A stretch of DNA of 47,510 nucleotides from Actinomadura sp. KC216 (GCF_004348535.1 NZ_SMJX01000023.1:1-47510); one strand, 5' to 3'. Numbered from the stretch's first letter, positions 27,792 through 36,436 are shown. Made by a program: numbers and translations. Notes: a model not told the origin generated them from the letters alone.

Positions 27792-28796
27792 GTGCGGGAC
27801 GAGCCGATGGACGGCAGGCGCGAGAATCCACCCTGGAGGGGCCTCATCCCGGTCGCCGTCGCCGCCGCCATGGCGCTGTTCGTCGCCGGGGGGATGGACA
27901 TCGTCCACCGGCAGCAGCGCGCCCCCGAGAAGGAGCACGAGGCCGCGCCCGCCGCCGAGTCCAAGAAGACCATGCCCCGGTTCGTCGTCGGCGTCGCCGC
28001 GTCGGGCACGGCGCTCATCGTCCGCGACGTCCGCAGCGGCAAGGACATCGGGCTGCCCGTCGCCGCGCCGCAGGGCCGCCGCTTCCACCGCGTCGCGGCA
28101 CTGAAGGACGGCTCCTACGTCGTCGCGTCCTACGCCGACCGCGCGGTGACGTTCCACCGCCTCACGCTGCAGGACGACGGCCGCCCCGAAGACCTCACGG
28201 ACATCCCGAAGGCCACCGTCCCCGGCGTGTCCACGTCATGGTCGGACCTGGCCGTCAGCCCGGACGGCGACCGCATCGCTTACGTCACCTACCAGCGTGC
28301 CCGCGGCCGCGTGGACGTCGTCACCGCCGGCACCGGCGCCCACAGGGTGTGGACGACGAAGCTGCCCGCCCGCGTGAGCAGCCTGTCCTGGTCGGGCGCG
28401 GCGCTCTCGTTCGTGTGGAGCCCGGTCGCCCGTACGGCGGGCGGCGACGTCGTCGAATCCAAACACCAGCTCCGGACCCTCAACACCGATGGCGCTACGG
28501 GCGACCTGAAGCTGAGCAAGGCCGTCCTGACACTCCCCGAGGGCAGCACCACGGCGATCCTGAGCCCTGACGGCAAGACCGTATTCGCCGGGATCGTGAA
28601 AGGCTCCCAGATGTCCGTGCAGGCGCTCAGTGTGGCGGGAGAACCCGCCAAGCTCCTGTGGAACCAGACAGTGAAGGACGAACTGACCAGCCTCGACACC
28701 GCGCACACTGGCAGGGCCCTACTGGCGACCGCCGGAGACCTCTATACGGCGGACGCCGCCGTCCCTGGGCAGGATCTCGCCGACGCGGCCTGGTGA
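27792..28796 (+). CDS. Membrane-anchored beta-propeller-like protein, unknown
   Basis: The 334-residue product has one N-terminal transmembrane helix (about 20-37) and an outside domain rich in short beta-strand patterns, with repeats such as DLAVSPDGDRIAYVTY and TAILSPDGKTVFAGI that resemble WD40/TolB propeller blades. The start is GTG 27792 or ATG 27807. No enzyme motif is visible; such proteins usually bind other proteins or act as extracytoplasmic sensors. It is 59 bases before ricT in the same direction. Confidence 0.7.
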   Translation: MRDEPMDGRRENPPWRGLIPVAVAAAMALFVAGGMDIVHRQQRAPEKEHEAAPAAESKKTMPRFVVGVAASGTALIVRDVRSGKDIGLPVAAPQGRRFHRVAALKDGSYVVASYADRAVTFHRLTLQDDGRPEDLTDIPKATVPGVSTSWSDLAVSPDGDRIAYVTYQRARGRVDVVTAGTGAHRVWTTKLPARVSSLSWSGAALSFVWSPVARTAGGDVVESKHQLRTLNTDGATGDLKLSKAVLTLPEGSTTAILSPDGKTVFAGIVKGSQMSVQALSVAGEPAKLLWNQTVKDELTSLDTAHTGRALLATAGDLYTADAAVPGQDLADAAW

Positions 28797-28855
28797 GCCC
28801 GGCTTCCGGACGGCCTAAAGTGGGTCGCACGGAATCGGGCGAACGGAGCGAAACC

Positions 28856-29710
28856 GTGGGCATGGTGATGGCAGTCAGCTTCACCCGTTACGGCCGCCTC
28901 TACTACCTCGACCCAGGTACGCACAGCCCGAAGGTCGGTGACAAGGTCCTCGTCCCCACCGACTCCGGCCCCGAGGTCGCCGAGTGCGTCTGGGCACCCC
29001 AATGGGTCTCCGAGGACATCGGCGGCCTCCCCGAATGCGCCGGCCCCGCCACCGACGAGCACCTGGCCCGCGACGACACCAACCGCCGCCGCCGCGCCGA
29101 GGGCCGCTCGATCGCCAAGCGCCTCATCCGCAAGCACGACCTCCCGATGAAGGTCATCGGCGTCGACTTCCTCGACCACGACAACGTCTTCAAGATCTAC
29201 TTCACCGCCCCGCACCGCGTCGACTTCCGCGCCCTCGTCCGCGACCTGGCCCGCGGCATCAAGGCCCGCGTCGAGCTCCGCCAGGTCGGCCCCCGCGACG
29301 AGGCCCGCCTCCAGGGCGGCATCGGCCCCTGCGGCCGCGACCTGTGCTGCGCCACCTTCCTGAAGGACTTCGAGCCCGTCTCCGTCCGCATGGCGAAGGA
29401 ACAGGACCTTCCCGTGAACCCGCTGCGCATCGCGGGCGCGTGCGGGCGCCTGATGTGCTGCCTCAAATACGAGCACCCCCTCTACGTGAAAGCGCACGAA
29501 TCGATGCCCGCGCTGGGCTCTCGTGTGGACACGCCTAACGGCCCTGGCCAGGTGGTCGGACGCAACGTCCCGTCCGACAAGGTGACCGTCCGCCTGGCGA
29601 GCGGCGGCCGCTGCTCCTGCCCGTCCGCCTCGGTCTGCTCCCCACGCCAGCAACACGAGGCCATGTACGACAACCCCGCCTCCTCCAACGAGGACGACAC
29701 CCAGCCCTGA
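28856..29710 (+). CDS. ricT: PSP1/RicT family protein
   Basis: GTG 28856 (GGAG 8 bases upstream) gives 284 residues. The PSP1 C-terminal domain is clear: KVIGVDFLDHDNVFKIYFTA, FRALVRDLARGIKARVELRQVGPRDEA, then GPCGRDLCC and GACGRLMCCLKYEH. In the Bacillus RicAFT complex comparable cysteines take part in holding iron-sulfur clusters, and the complex affects mRNA maturation. Two more Cys groups near the C-terminus (RCSCPSASVC) are unusual additions. In actinobacteria the gene often lies near holB and tmk, as here, though several kb of secreted-protein genes now intervene. Confidence 0.9.
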   Translation: MGMVMAVSFTRYGRLYYLDPGTHSPKVGDKVLVPTDSGPEVAECVWAPQWVSEDIGGLPECAGPATDEHLARDDTNRRRRAEGRSIAKRLIRKHDLPMKVIGVDFLDHDNVFKIYFTAPHRVDFRALVRDLARGIKARVELRQVGPRDEARLQGGIGPCGRDLCCATFLKDFEPVSVRMAKEQDLPVNPLRIAGACGRLMCCLKYEHPLYVKAHESMPALGSRVDTPNGPGQVVGRNVPSDKVTVRLASGGRCSCPSASVCSPRQQHEAMYDNPASSNEDDTQP

Positions 29711-29730
29711 CCAACGCGCCGCGCCACGTT

Positions 29731-29890
29731 GCGCTGCGCTGAGTTGCGCCGCGTTGCGCTGCGCTGAGTTGCGCTGAGTTGCGCCGCGTTGCGCTGCGCT
29801 GAGTTGCGCCGCGTTGCGCTGCGCTGAGTTGCGCCGCGTTGCGCTGCGCTGAGTTGCGCCGCGTTGCGCTGCGCTGAGTTGCGCCGCGTT
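29731..29890. repeat. 25-base minisatellite built from 5-base words
   Basis: Six copies of GCGCTGCGCTGAGTTGCGCCGCGTT run from 29731, the second with a 10-base insertion, and degenerate copies continue to about 29935. Each unit is five 5-base words (GCGCT GCGCT GAGTT GCGCC GCGTT). Long open frames across it are artefacts of the repeat. It lies between ricT and the first protease-like gene, in a 399-base gene-free stretch. Confidence 0.9.
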
Positions 29891-29969
29891 GCGCCGGGCG
29901 GCGTTGCGGCCCGCTGCGCCGCGTTGCGCAGCCGTCCGCTGGCGGTCGCGAAGCCTCTCGCTGGCCAGG

Positions 29970-30109
29970 GCATCGCAGTTGATACAAGACCGCCATCAAC
30001 CTTGGCAGATTCGTCCCCTTGTAAGGACCTTCGTTCCTCTGCACTATTCCGGAAAGTCGTCGTCCTGGGCATCCCATCTCCCCCCCCGGCCACTTCCGCA
30101 GGAGGCCCT
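29970..30109 (+). repeat. Upstream region shared by the two protease-like genes, copy 1
   Basis: This stretch resembles 31024-31159 over most of its length: TTGATA, CTTGGCAG, CTTGT, then CTGCACTATTCC and GAAAGTCGTC, ending in AGGAGGCCC before a GTG. It probably holds the promoter; the nearly invariant block at 30039-30071 may be a regulator site. Confidence 0.65.
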
Positions 30110-30820
30110 GTGAGACCCCGCTTTTCGGTGATCACCACCGTCGCCATGGCCACGGCCGCCATGGTCGCCCTCGCTCCCGCCGCGGCAGCAACCGCTCCCA
30201 CCGCCGCGACCGGCCAGGACGCACGTTCCGCCGCCGCCAAACCCCCGCCCAGCGGGGAGGGCGGCCAGCCGATCTTCGCGAAAGGCGGCGTCCGCTGCAC
30301 CATCGGCTTCAATGTGCGCAAGTCCAACACCTACTACTTCATTACTGCAGGTGGCTGCGCCAAATCGGGACAGAAGATATATGCCGATCCGGGGCTGACC
30401 GTCGAACTCGGCACCGTCGTCTCGGTCACGAACGTCGCCGTCGCGCTCGTCGTCTACGTCGAGCCGCATGTGGAGAGGCCGGGCAGCGTGCTCGGCTACC
30501 CGGGGTCCCGGGACATCACGGGCCCGGGCCAGGCGACCGTCGGCCAGCCGGTCTGCCGCAGCGGCTCCACCACCGGCGTGCGGTGCGGCACCGTGACGGC
30601 GCTCAACCAGAGCGTGAGCTTCCCCGAAGGGACGATGACCGGCCTGGCGAGGACGAACATCTGCTCGGAGCCCGGTGACAACCCCGGCGCGCCCTATTTC
30701 GCCGGCACCCTGGCACTCGGCGTCGGGATCGGCGGCAGCGGCAACTGCACCAGCGGCGGGACGTCCTTCTACCAGCCGATCAACGAGATCCTCAGCGCCT
30801 ACGACGTCAACGTGTATTGA
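30110..30820 (+). CDS. Secreted streptogrisin-fold pseudoprotease 1
   Basis: GTG 30110 with AGGAGG 5 bases upstream gives 236 residues with a signal peptide (about 1-27). The body keeps the S1 streptogrisin/alpha-lytic fold: CTIGFNVRKSNTYYFITAGGC, then CR...RCGTVTALN, NICSEPGD and a final GNCTSGGTSFYQP. The six cysteines (63/83, 149/159, 185/213) match the family's three disulfides. All three catalytic residues are changed: TAGHC reads TAGGC (Gly82), the Asp position reads Ala, and GDSGGP reads GDNPGAP (Asn191). It should therefore not cleave peptides by the normal mechanism; binding or inhibition is an inference. Confidence 0.85.
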   Translation: MRPRFSVITTVAMATAAMVALAPAAAATAPTAATGQDARSAAAKPPPSGEGGQPIFAKGGVRCTIGFNVRKSNTYYFITAGGCAKSGQKIYADPGLTVELGTVVSVTNVAVALVVYVEPHVERPGSVLGYPGSRDITGPGQATVGQPVCRSGSTTGVRCGTVTALNQSVSFPEGTMTGLARTNICSEPGDNPGAPYFAGTLALGVGIGGSGNCTSGGTSFYQPINEILSAYDVNVY

Positions 30821-31023
30821 GGTTCGCCGAGGTTCGCCGTTCCTCGCCCGCGTTCGCCCACTCCGGCCGTGTCGCCGAGCCGTGCGCCCGGCAAAGAGCC
30901 GACCCGACTCCGAATGGCGCGCCGGGGCTCACGGTCAGTGACGCATTAGGAGCCGAGCGGCTATTAATGCAGGCCCGGTCCTTGTCCAACGTCCAACGGC
31001 GTTCCTCGATCTCACTGGTCTTC

Positions 31024-31159
31024 GCCTGGCATTTGATAGACGGCAACCGAGAATCTTGGCAGTTTCAACCCTTGTTATGGATGTCGTCTTTTCTGCACTA
31101 TTCCCGAAAGTCGTCATCCTGGGCCGACTCCCCCTCACCCGCCATCCCCAGGAGGCCCC
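31024..31159 (+). repeat. Upstream region shared by the two protease-like genes, copy 2
   Basis: Second copy of the region at 29970-30109. The remaining part of the 339-base gap (30821-31023) shows no gene. Confidence 0.65.
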
Positions 31160-32245
31160 GTGAGACCCATCCCCCTGACAATGCTGGTGAGCGGCACGGC
31201 CATCATCGTCGCCGCGGCTCCGTACATGATCACCCAGGCTCCCGATGTCGTGTCCGCCCCCGCTCCGGCCCCGGCTCCCGCTCCCGAGTCCGAGCCGGTG
31301 CCCGACACCGAACCCGTCCCGGAGAGCGACTCCGGCGACGAGTCGGGGCGAGGCTACGGTGCCCGCGCCTCCGGTTCCGACCCGGCCCGCGGCCGAGACG
31401 GCGACGCCCGCCGGAGCGATGACGGCCGCGCGTCCGTCGTCGCGCCTCCGGTCGTAGCCGCGCCCGCACCCGGCTCGCCGCCCGGCGGCTCCGGCTCGGC
31501 ACCGAAGCCCAATCCTGGGCCGGACCAGGGCCGTACGCCGGACCCGAAACCCTCACCCGACGACGACCCGACGCCGGACCCGGACCCTTCGCCGGACGAC
31601 GACGGCCCCCCACCGGGCCATGAACCCGACCCCGAACCCGATCCGGACGAGCCGCACGGCCTCATCGGCCCGCCGGACCCCGAGGGCGGAGAGACGATCT
31701 TCGCGCGCGACGGCATCCGCTGCACCCTGGGCTTCAACGTGCGCAAGGACGACAGCTACTACTTCCTCACCACGGGCGCCTGCGCCAAAGTCGGTCTGAA
31801 GCTCTACGCCGACCCGATGCTGATCATCAAGCTCGGCACCGTCGTGTCGGTCACGAACGGCACCACCGCCCTCGTCCGCTATGTCAGCCCCCACGTGGAG
31901 AGGCCCGGCAGCGTGGGCACGCCCACGGGGTCGCAGGACGTCATCGGTTCGCAGAGCCCGAAGATCGGCCAGCAGGTCTGCCGTATCAGCCCCGACACCG
32001 GCAAGCAGTGCGGCACCGTAACGGCGCTCAACACGAGCGTTACCTACCCCGAAGGGACGATCACCGGACTCGCGAAGACCACCATCTGCACAGAGCCCGG
32101 CGACACCCCTGCGGGGCCCTTCCTCTCCGGGCCCCTGGCGCTCGGCCTGGGATTCGGCGTCGGCGGGAACTGCTCCAGCGGCGGATCGACGTACTTCCAG
32201 CCGGTCGAAAAGGCCCTGAAGGCCTTCGGCGTCGAGGTCTACTGA
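31160..32245 (+). CDS. Secreted streptogrisin-fold pseudoprotease 2 with Pro/Asp linker
   Basis: GTG 31160 (AGGAGG upstream) gives 361 residues: a hydrophobic N-terminal segment (about 7-26), an Ala/Pro then Asp/Pro-rich linker (33-172), and an S1-like domain from about 177 that is clearly paralogous to the previous gene (GFNVRK, YYF, PHVERPGSV, CGTVTALN, PEGTITGLA, EPGD). The catalytic His is Ala207 (TTGAC), the Asp position is Thr, and the Ser is Thr316 (GDTPAGP). The six cysteines are kept. The linker suggests the domain is held away from the cell surface. Its role is unknown. Confidence 0.85.
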   Translation: MRPIPLTMLVSGTAIIVAAAPYMITQAPDVVSAPAPAPAPAPESEPVPDTEPVPESDSGDESGRGYGARASGSDPARGRDGDARRSDDGRASVVAPPVVAAPAPGSPPGGSGSAPKPNPGPDQGRTPDPKPSPDDDPTPDPDPSPDDDGPPPGHEPDPEPDPDEPHGLIGPPDPEGGETIFARDGIRCTLGFNVRKDDSYYFLTTGACAKVGLKLYADPMLIIKLGTVVSVTNGTTALVRYVSPHVERPGSVGTPTGSQDVIGSQSPKIGQQVCRISPDTGKQCGTVTALNTSVTYPEGTITGLAKTTICTEPGDTPAGPFLSGPLALGLGFGVGGNCSSGGSTYFQPVEKALKAFGVEVY

Positions 32246-32414
32246 ACACACACACCCACCACCCTCTGAACCACCACAGCCATCCAGCACCCGACCGCAG
32301 CCAGCTCCCCGACCGCCAACCGAAAGCCGACGCCCCGGCCGCTCGCAGGCCGCCGACACCCGCCGGCGGCTAATTCGGTTGTGCGGTCGGACGCTGCCGC
32401 TCTAGCGTCCGATC

Positions 32415-33251
32415 ATGGACTCACCCGTGCCGGACGCCCCCGTGCGGCTGCTCGGAATCAAGGACCTCCCCGCCTGCCAGCGCCTCGCCGAAGACCGCGG
32501 CTGGGGGCGCGAAGACCACAAGTGGCGGTTCCTGTTCTCCGTCGGCGACGTCTACGGCATCGACGACGGGAACGGCGAACTCGCCGGCACGGTGATATCG
32601 ACGCCCTACGGCAAGGACGTCGCCGCCATAAGCATGGTCCTCGTCGCCAAGCGCTACGAGCGGCGCGGCCTGGGCGGACGGTTGATGCGGCACGCCATGG
32701 ACAACACGGAGACGGCAAGCCTCTGCCTCACCGCCACCGACTACGGCCGTCCCCTATACGAGCGTTTGGGATTTCGATCCGTGGCGCTCTGCACGGCGTA
32801 CACGGGCGTGGCCGAGGGGCTGTCCAAGCGGGGAGTGTCCGTCCCGGCAGAGGCGAGAGACATGCCCGCCATTCACGAGCTCGACTCAGAGGTCTTCGGC
32901 GCCGACCGTTCAGAGGTGGTCAAGGGCCTCCCGTCCTTCTGCGAATCGTTCCGCGTCGTCCGGCACGGACACGGCATCGCCGGTTTCGCAGGAGCCTGGA
33001 AGAACGAGGACCGTACCCCGGTCGGCCCGGTCATCGCGCAAGACACCGAAACCGCCCTCACCCTCGTGGACGAAGTCACCCCACCAGGCCCGGTACGCCT
33101 AGACGTCGACCACCGCCACCCGGAATTGATCGCCTGGGCGGAGGCCCACGGTCTGCGACCCGCCTTCACCACCACGATCATGGAATATGGCGCTCCCATC
33201 AACGGCGACCCGTCCCGCCTCTACGTCCCCATAGCCCAAGCCTTGGGCTAA
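32415..33251 (+). CDS. GNAT-family N-acetyltransferase
   Basis: The 278-residue product has the acetyl-CoA motif A as VAKRYERRGLGGRLM (R-R-G-x-G-G/R) near residues 77-91, followed by LTATDYGRPLYERLGF, the usual GNAT beta5-alpha4 ending. The C-terminal half looks like a second, divergent GNAT-type domain (FRVVRHGHGIAGFAG). Members with this layout acetylate small amines or protein N-termini; the substrate cannot be told. It is convergent with the desaturase gene. Confidence 0.85.
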   Translation: MDSPVPDAPVRLLGIKDLPACQRLAEDRGWGREDHKWRFLFSVGDVYGIDDGNGELAGTVISTPYGKDVAAISMVLVAKRYERRGLGGRLMRHAMDNTETASLCLTATDYGRPLYERLGFRSVALCTAYTGVAEGLSKRGVSVPAEARDMPAIHELDSEVFGADRSEVVKGLPSFCESFRVVRHGHGIAGFAGAWKNEDRTPVGPVIAQDTETALTLVDEVTPPGPVRLDVDHRHPELIAWAEAHGLRPAFTTTIMEYGAPINGDPSRLYVPIAQALG

Positions 33252-33304
33252 CCGGCTGAACCACCAACCGCCCCAAGCCCGCCACGTCCGTCCGCCTGGC
33301 AGGC

Positions 33305-33344
33305 CGGACGCGGTCGGACGCGGCCAGACGCGGCCGGACGCCCT
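33305..33344. repeat. 10-base tandem repeat, four units
   Basis: CGGACGCGGT, CGGACGCGGC, CAGACGCGGC and CGGACGCCCT follow each other in the 101-base gap between convergent genes. No hairpin terminator is evident. Confidence 0.7.
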
Positions 33345-33352
33345 CCGCGAGC

Positions 33353-34459
33353 TCAGCGGGCCCGGACGGCCGTCTTCCCGTTCGGGAGGGCATAGCGGAA
33401 GATCTTCTTCCAGGTGCTGCCGACCTGCTTGGACAGCGAACCCGTGTGGTACGGCACGCCGTACTTGTCGCACAGGGCCCGGACGCGCGGCGCGATCTCG
33501 GCGTACCGGTTGCTCGGCATGTCCGGGAACAGATGGTGCTCGATCTGGTGGCTGAGGTTCCCGGTCATCAGATGGAACAGGCGTCCACCGGTGATGTTGC
33601 CCGACCCCAGGAGCTGCCGGACGTACCATTCGCCCTTCGTCTCGCCCTCCAGCCGCTCCTCCTCGAACACCTCGATATCGCCGGGGAAATGCCCGCAGAA
33701 GATGACCGCGTGCGCCCACACGTTCCGCACCACGTTCGCGGTGAAGTTCGCGGCCAGCGTGGAAAGGAACTGCGGGCCGCTGAGCAGCGGGAACGCGACA
33801 TAGTCCTTGCCCCACTGGCGGAGGATCTTGCGCCCGATCGCGCGCAGCTTCGCCTTCGTCACCTCCTTGTCGTCCGTGCCCTCCTGGATCTCCTCGACCT
33901 CCAGGTCGTGCATCGCGACGCCGTACTCGAAGAACATCGCGAGCAGCACGTTGTAGATCGGCTGCGCGAGGTGGGCGCGGCTCCATTCCTGCTCAGGCGA
34001 GACGCGCAGGAGGCCGTAGCCGATGTCCCTGTCCTTGCCGAGGATGTTGGTGAACGTGTGGTGGACGAAGTTGTGCGTGTGTTTCCACTGGTCGGAGGGG
34101 GAGACGTTGTCCCATTCCCAGGTCGTCGAATGGATTTTCGGGTCGCGCATCCAGTCCCACTGGCCGTGCATGACGTTGTGCCCGATCTCCATGTTCTCCA
34201 GGATCTTCGCGACGGCCAGCGTCGCGGTCCCGGCGATCCAGGCGGGCGGCAGCGACGACGCCATCAGCAGCGCCCTGCCTCCGATCTCCAGGCCGCGCTG
34301 CCAGCGGATGACCCGGCGGATGTAGGCCGCGTCGCGCTCCCCGAGGCCGCCGATGATCTCCTCCCGGAGCGCGTCCAGCTCACGGGCGATGGCCTCATAG
34401 TCGTCGTCCTTGAGATGCCCGGTCGTGGACACGACGGCACTCATGGTCGTGGCGGTCAT
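33353..34459 (-). CDS. Membrane fatty-acid (acyl-CoA) desaturase
   Basis: The 368-residue product carries the three histidine boxes that bind the di-iron site: GHNVMH (His94, His98), HTHNFVHH (127-134) and HQIEHH (304-309). Hydrophobic helices flank them. Such enzymes insert a double bond in stearoyl- or palmitoyl-CoA at the membrane, using electrons from a reductase, and so control membrane fluidity. The gene follows the reductase gene by 12 bases on the same strand, like the Rv3230c/DesA3 pair of mycobacteria. The start is ATG 34459 with AAGGAG upstream. Confidence 0.93.
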   Translation of the reverse strand: MTATTMSAVVSTTGHLKDDDYEAIARELDALREEIIGGLGERDAAYIRRVIRWQRGLEIGGRALLMASSLPPAWIAGTATLAVAKILENMEIGHNVMHGQWDWMRDPKIHSTTWEWDNVSPSDQWKHTHNFVHHTFTNILGKDRDIGYGLLRVSPEQEWSRAHLAQPIYNVLLAMFFEYGVAMHDLEVEEIQEGTDDKEVTKAKLRAIGRKILRQWGKDYVAFPLLSGPQFLSTLAANFTANVVRNVWAHAVIFCGHFPGDIEVFEEERLEGETKGEWYVRQLLGSGNITGGRLFHLMTGNLSHQIEHHLFPDMPSNRYAEIAPRVRALCDKYGVPYHTGSLSKQVGSTWKKIFRYALPNGKTAVRAR

Positions 34460-34471
34460 CCTCGTGCTCCT

Positions 34472-35551
34472 TCAGAGTTCGATTTCCACAGGCCCGGCCG
34501 CGGCCGAGACGCAGGTCTGGACGATGTCGCCTTCTTCCCCGTGCACTTCACCGCTCCGCAGGTCCCGGACCTTCCCGGAGCACAGGCGGCCGACACAGCT
34601 GCGGCAGATGCCCATCCGGCATCCGCTCGGCAGCAAAGCCCCGGCGCCCTCCCCGGCCACCAGCAGCGGCGTACCCCCGTCCGCGTCGACCTCCACACCG
34701 CTCCTGCTGAACGTCACACGCCCGCCCTGCGCGTCACCGCCCCCGTCCAGGACGGTCTGGAAACGCTCGACACGCAACCTGTCCTCCACCCCAGCAGCAC
34801 GCCAGTGCGCGAGGAGATCGTCCAGCATCTCCCCAGGCCCGCAGGCCCACGCCTCCCGCTCCGCCCAGTCGGCGCAGATCCCGGACAGGTCGGACGGCTT
34901 CAACCGCCCTTCCACCAAGGTGTGCCGTTCATGCAGTCTCACTCCCCGCAGGGCACGAAGTTCGGCGCCGAAAATGACGTGCCCGGCCGTCTGATCCGAA
35001 TGAACGACCACGACATCGCCCGCCGAACCGCCAAGCCGCCGAAGCATCGCCATGACCGGCGTGATCCCGCTCCCCGCCGTAACGAACAGCAGCTTGCGCG
35101 GAACCTTCGCGGGCAGGACGAACTCACCGTCCGCCTGCCCCAGCCGCACGATCACACCCGGCCGGACCACCCTGACGAGATGCGCGGAGACGAACCCGTC
35201 CGGCGCGGCCTTGACCGTGATGGTGATGCGCCCGTCCCGCCTCGGCGGGGACGACAGCGAGAACGTCCGCCAATGCCGGACACCGTCGACGTCCACCCCG
35301 ACCTTGACCCACTGCCCCGGCTGATGCCCGCGCCACGCCCGCCCGGGCTTGATCACCAGCGTCGCCACGTCCGGAGCCTCATGCCGGACGGCCTCGACCC
35401 GCCCCCGAAGCTCCACCGTCGACCACAGCGGGTTCAACAGCCCCAGGTAGTCCTCGGGCAAGAGCGGCGTGGTCAGCTGCCGTACAGCCGCCTCAAATCC
35501 CCGGAGCGTCACGCGAGGCCCCGCTACGGATCGCCGCGATGAGGTGGCCAA
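34472..35551 (-). CDS. Ferredoxin reductase-type electron donor for the desaturase
   Basis: The 359-residue product starts at a TTG (35551) 4 bases after GGGAGG. It has an FAD-binding barrel with RTFSLSSP (about 95-102), an NAD(P) site with TAGSGITPVMAML (about 159-171), and a C-terminal plant-type 2Fe-2S domain with cysteines 311, 316, 319 and 347. It passes electrons from NAD(P)H through FAD and iron-sulfur to the di-iron desaturase encoded next. Gene order and domain order match the mycobacterial reductase partner of DesA3. Confidence 0.92.
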   Translation of the reverse strand: MATSSRRSVAGPRVTLRGFEAAVRQLTTPLLPEDYLGLLNPLWSTVELRGRVEAVRHEAPDVATLVIKPGRAWRGHQPGQWVKVGVDVDGVRHWRTFSLSSPPRRDGRITITVKAAPDGFVSAHLVRVVRPGVIVRLGQADGEFVLPAKVPRKLLFVTAGSGITPVMAMLRRLGGSAGDVVVVHSDQTAGHVIFGAELRALRGVRLHERHTLVEGRLKPSDLSGICADWAEREAWACGPGEMLDDLLAHWRAAGVEDRLRVERFQTVLDGGGDAQGGRVTFSRSGVEVDADGGTPLLVAGEGAGALLPSGCRMGICRSCVGRLCSGKVRDLRSGEVHGEEGDIVQTCVSAAAGPVEIEL

Positions 35552-35575
35552 GGTCCCTCCCGAAGGAACGCTAAC

Positions 35576-35589
35576 TTACGTTTGCGTAA
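35576..35589. promoter_or_regulatory. Palindromic operator upstream of the desaturase operon
   Basis: TTACGTTTGCGTAA has perfect 5-base half-sites around 4 bases, 25 bases before the reductase TTG; related TACG and CGTAAG elements follow to 35614. The placement suits a repressor, perhaps of the TetR class, responding to fatty-acid state. This is inference. Confidence 0.5.
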
Positions 35590-35880
35590 CCTACGAAGCC
35601 GTAAGGACGTCTTCAAGACCCCGACCCGAAAACGCGACAGGCATCACACCACCACGCAATGTCCCATCCACCACTGTCACGCCCCCACACGCCTCTCGGG
35701 CAGCCCCCAAACCACGCAGAACACATCACCCCAGACCCCACCGACGCGGGACGCCCCCATCACCACCACGCCAAAAGCCACGCCGGACGTCTTCATCTCC
35801 ACGCATCCGTAGCCCAAGAAGCCAACTCCCTCCACAGCCTGGGCCACCCAGCCCACTCCCTCACCACTACCGTGCTCACC

Positions 35881-36160
35881 GCGGCCGTGCTCCCGAGTGG
35901 CGAGAGGCCCACAGCCAGCTGGTTCGCCATTCCGCAGGGACGACTTAGGGCCGCACTCCCGCACGACTGCCGTGCTCGCCGCGGCCGTGCTCCCGAGTGG
36001 CGAGAGGCCCACAGCCAGCTGGTTCGCCATTCCGCAGGGACGACTTGGGGCCGCACTCCCGCACGACTGCCGTGCTTACCGCGGCCGTGCTCCCGAGTGG
36101 CGAGAGGCCCACAGCCAGCTGGTTCGCCATTTCCGCAGGGACGACTTGGGGCGGCCCGCC
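35881..36160. repeat. 100-base tandem repeat, 2.8 copies
   Basis: Units begin at 35881, 35981 and 36081 and differ by only a few bases (for example CTTAGGG or CTTGGGG, and GCTCGCC or GCTTACC); the third breaks off after about 80 bases with one extra T. The 100-base length is not a multiple of three, and no single protein frame runs consistently through all units. Confidence 0.92.
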
Positions 36161-36436
36161 TTACTGCTCCTGCCACGCGGCCCCGCCCCGCCCGTGCTCG
36201 GGGCGACGCGGGGCGGTCGCCCGTCCCGCGTGGGCCGCATGACTCACTCTTCGGCTACGCCGTCGCGCAAGTCAGCCGTCCCGCGCGGGCGGCGTGGCTC
36301 TGCACCTCGGACACACGACCGGACCACGCCCGCCATGACGTTCCCGGGTGGGTGAAGACCAAGTCCGCCTTACGCCCGACAGGGGAGGACGGCGGTCGGC
36401 ATACCACCCGATCGCCGCCAACACACCGGCGGTCAC

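Larger units (their letters stand above)
35552..36436. other. 885-base gene-free region
   Basis: It holds the palindrome at 35576-35589 next to the reductase gene and a 100-base tandem array at 35881-36160. Between them (35600-35880) the sequence is C-rich with no gene. The long frames that cross it are shadows or repeat artefacts. Confidence 0.6.

Noticed and set aside
29482..30330. Minus-strand frames with QRNAAQLSA-type repeats
   Set aside because: These arise from reading through the 25-base minisatellite and have no domain.
35881..36160. Possible CRISPR array
   Set aside because: Units are directly adjacent 100-base copies with no repeat-spacer alternation and no cas genes.
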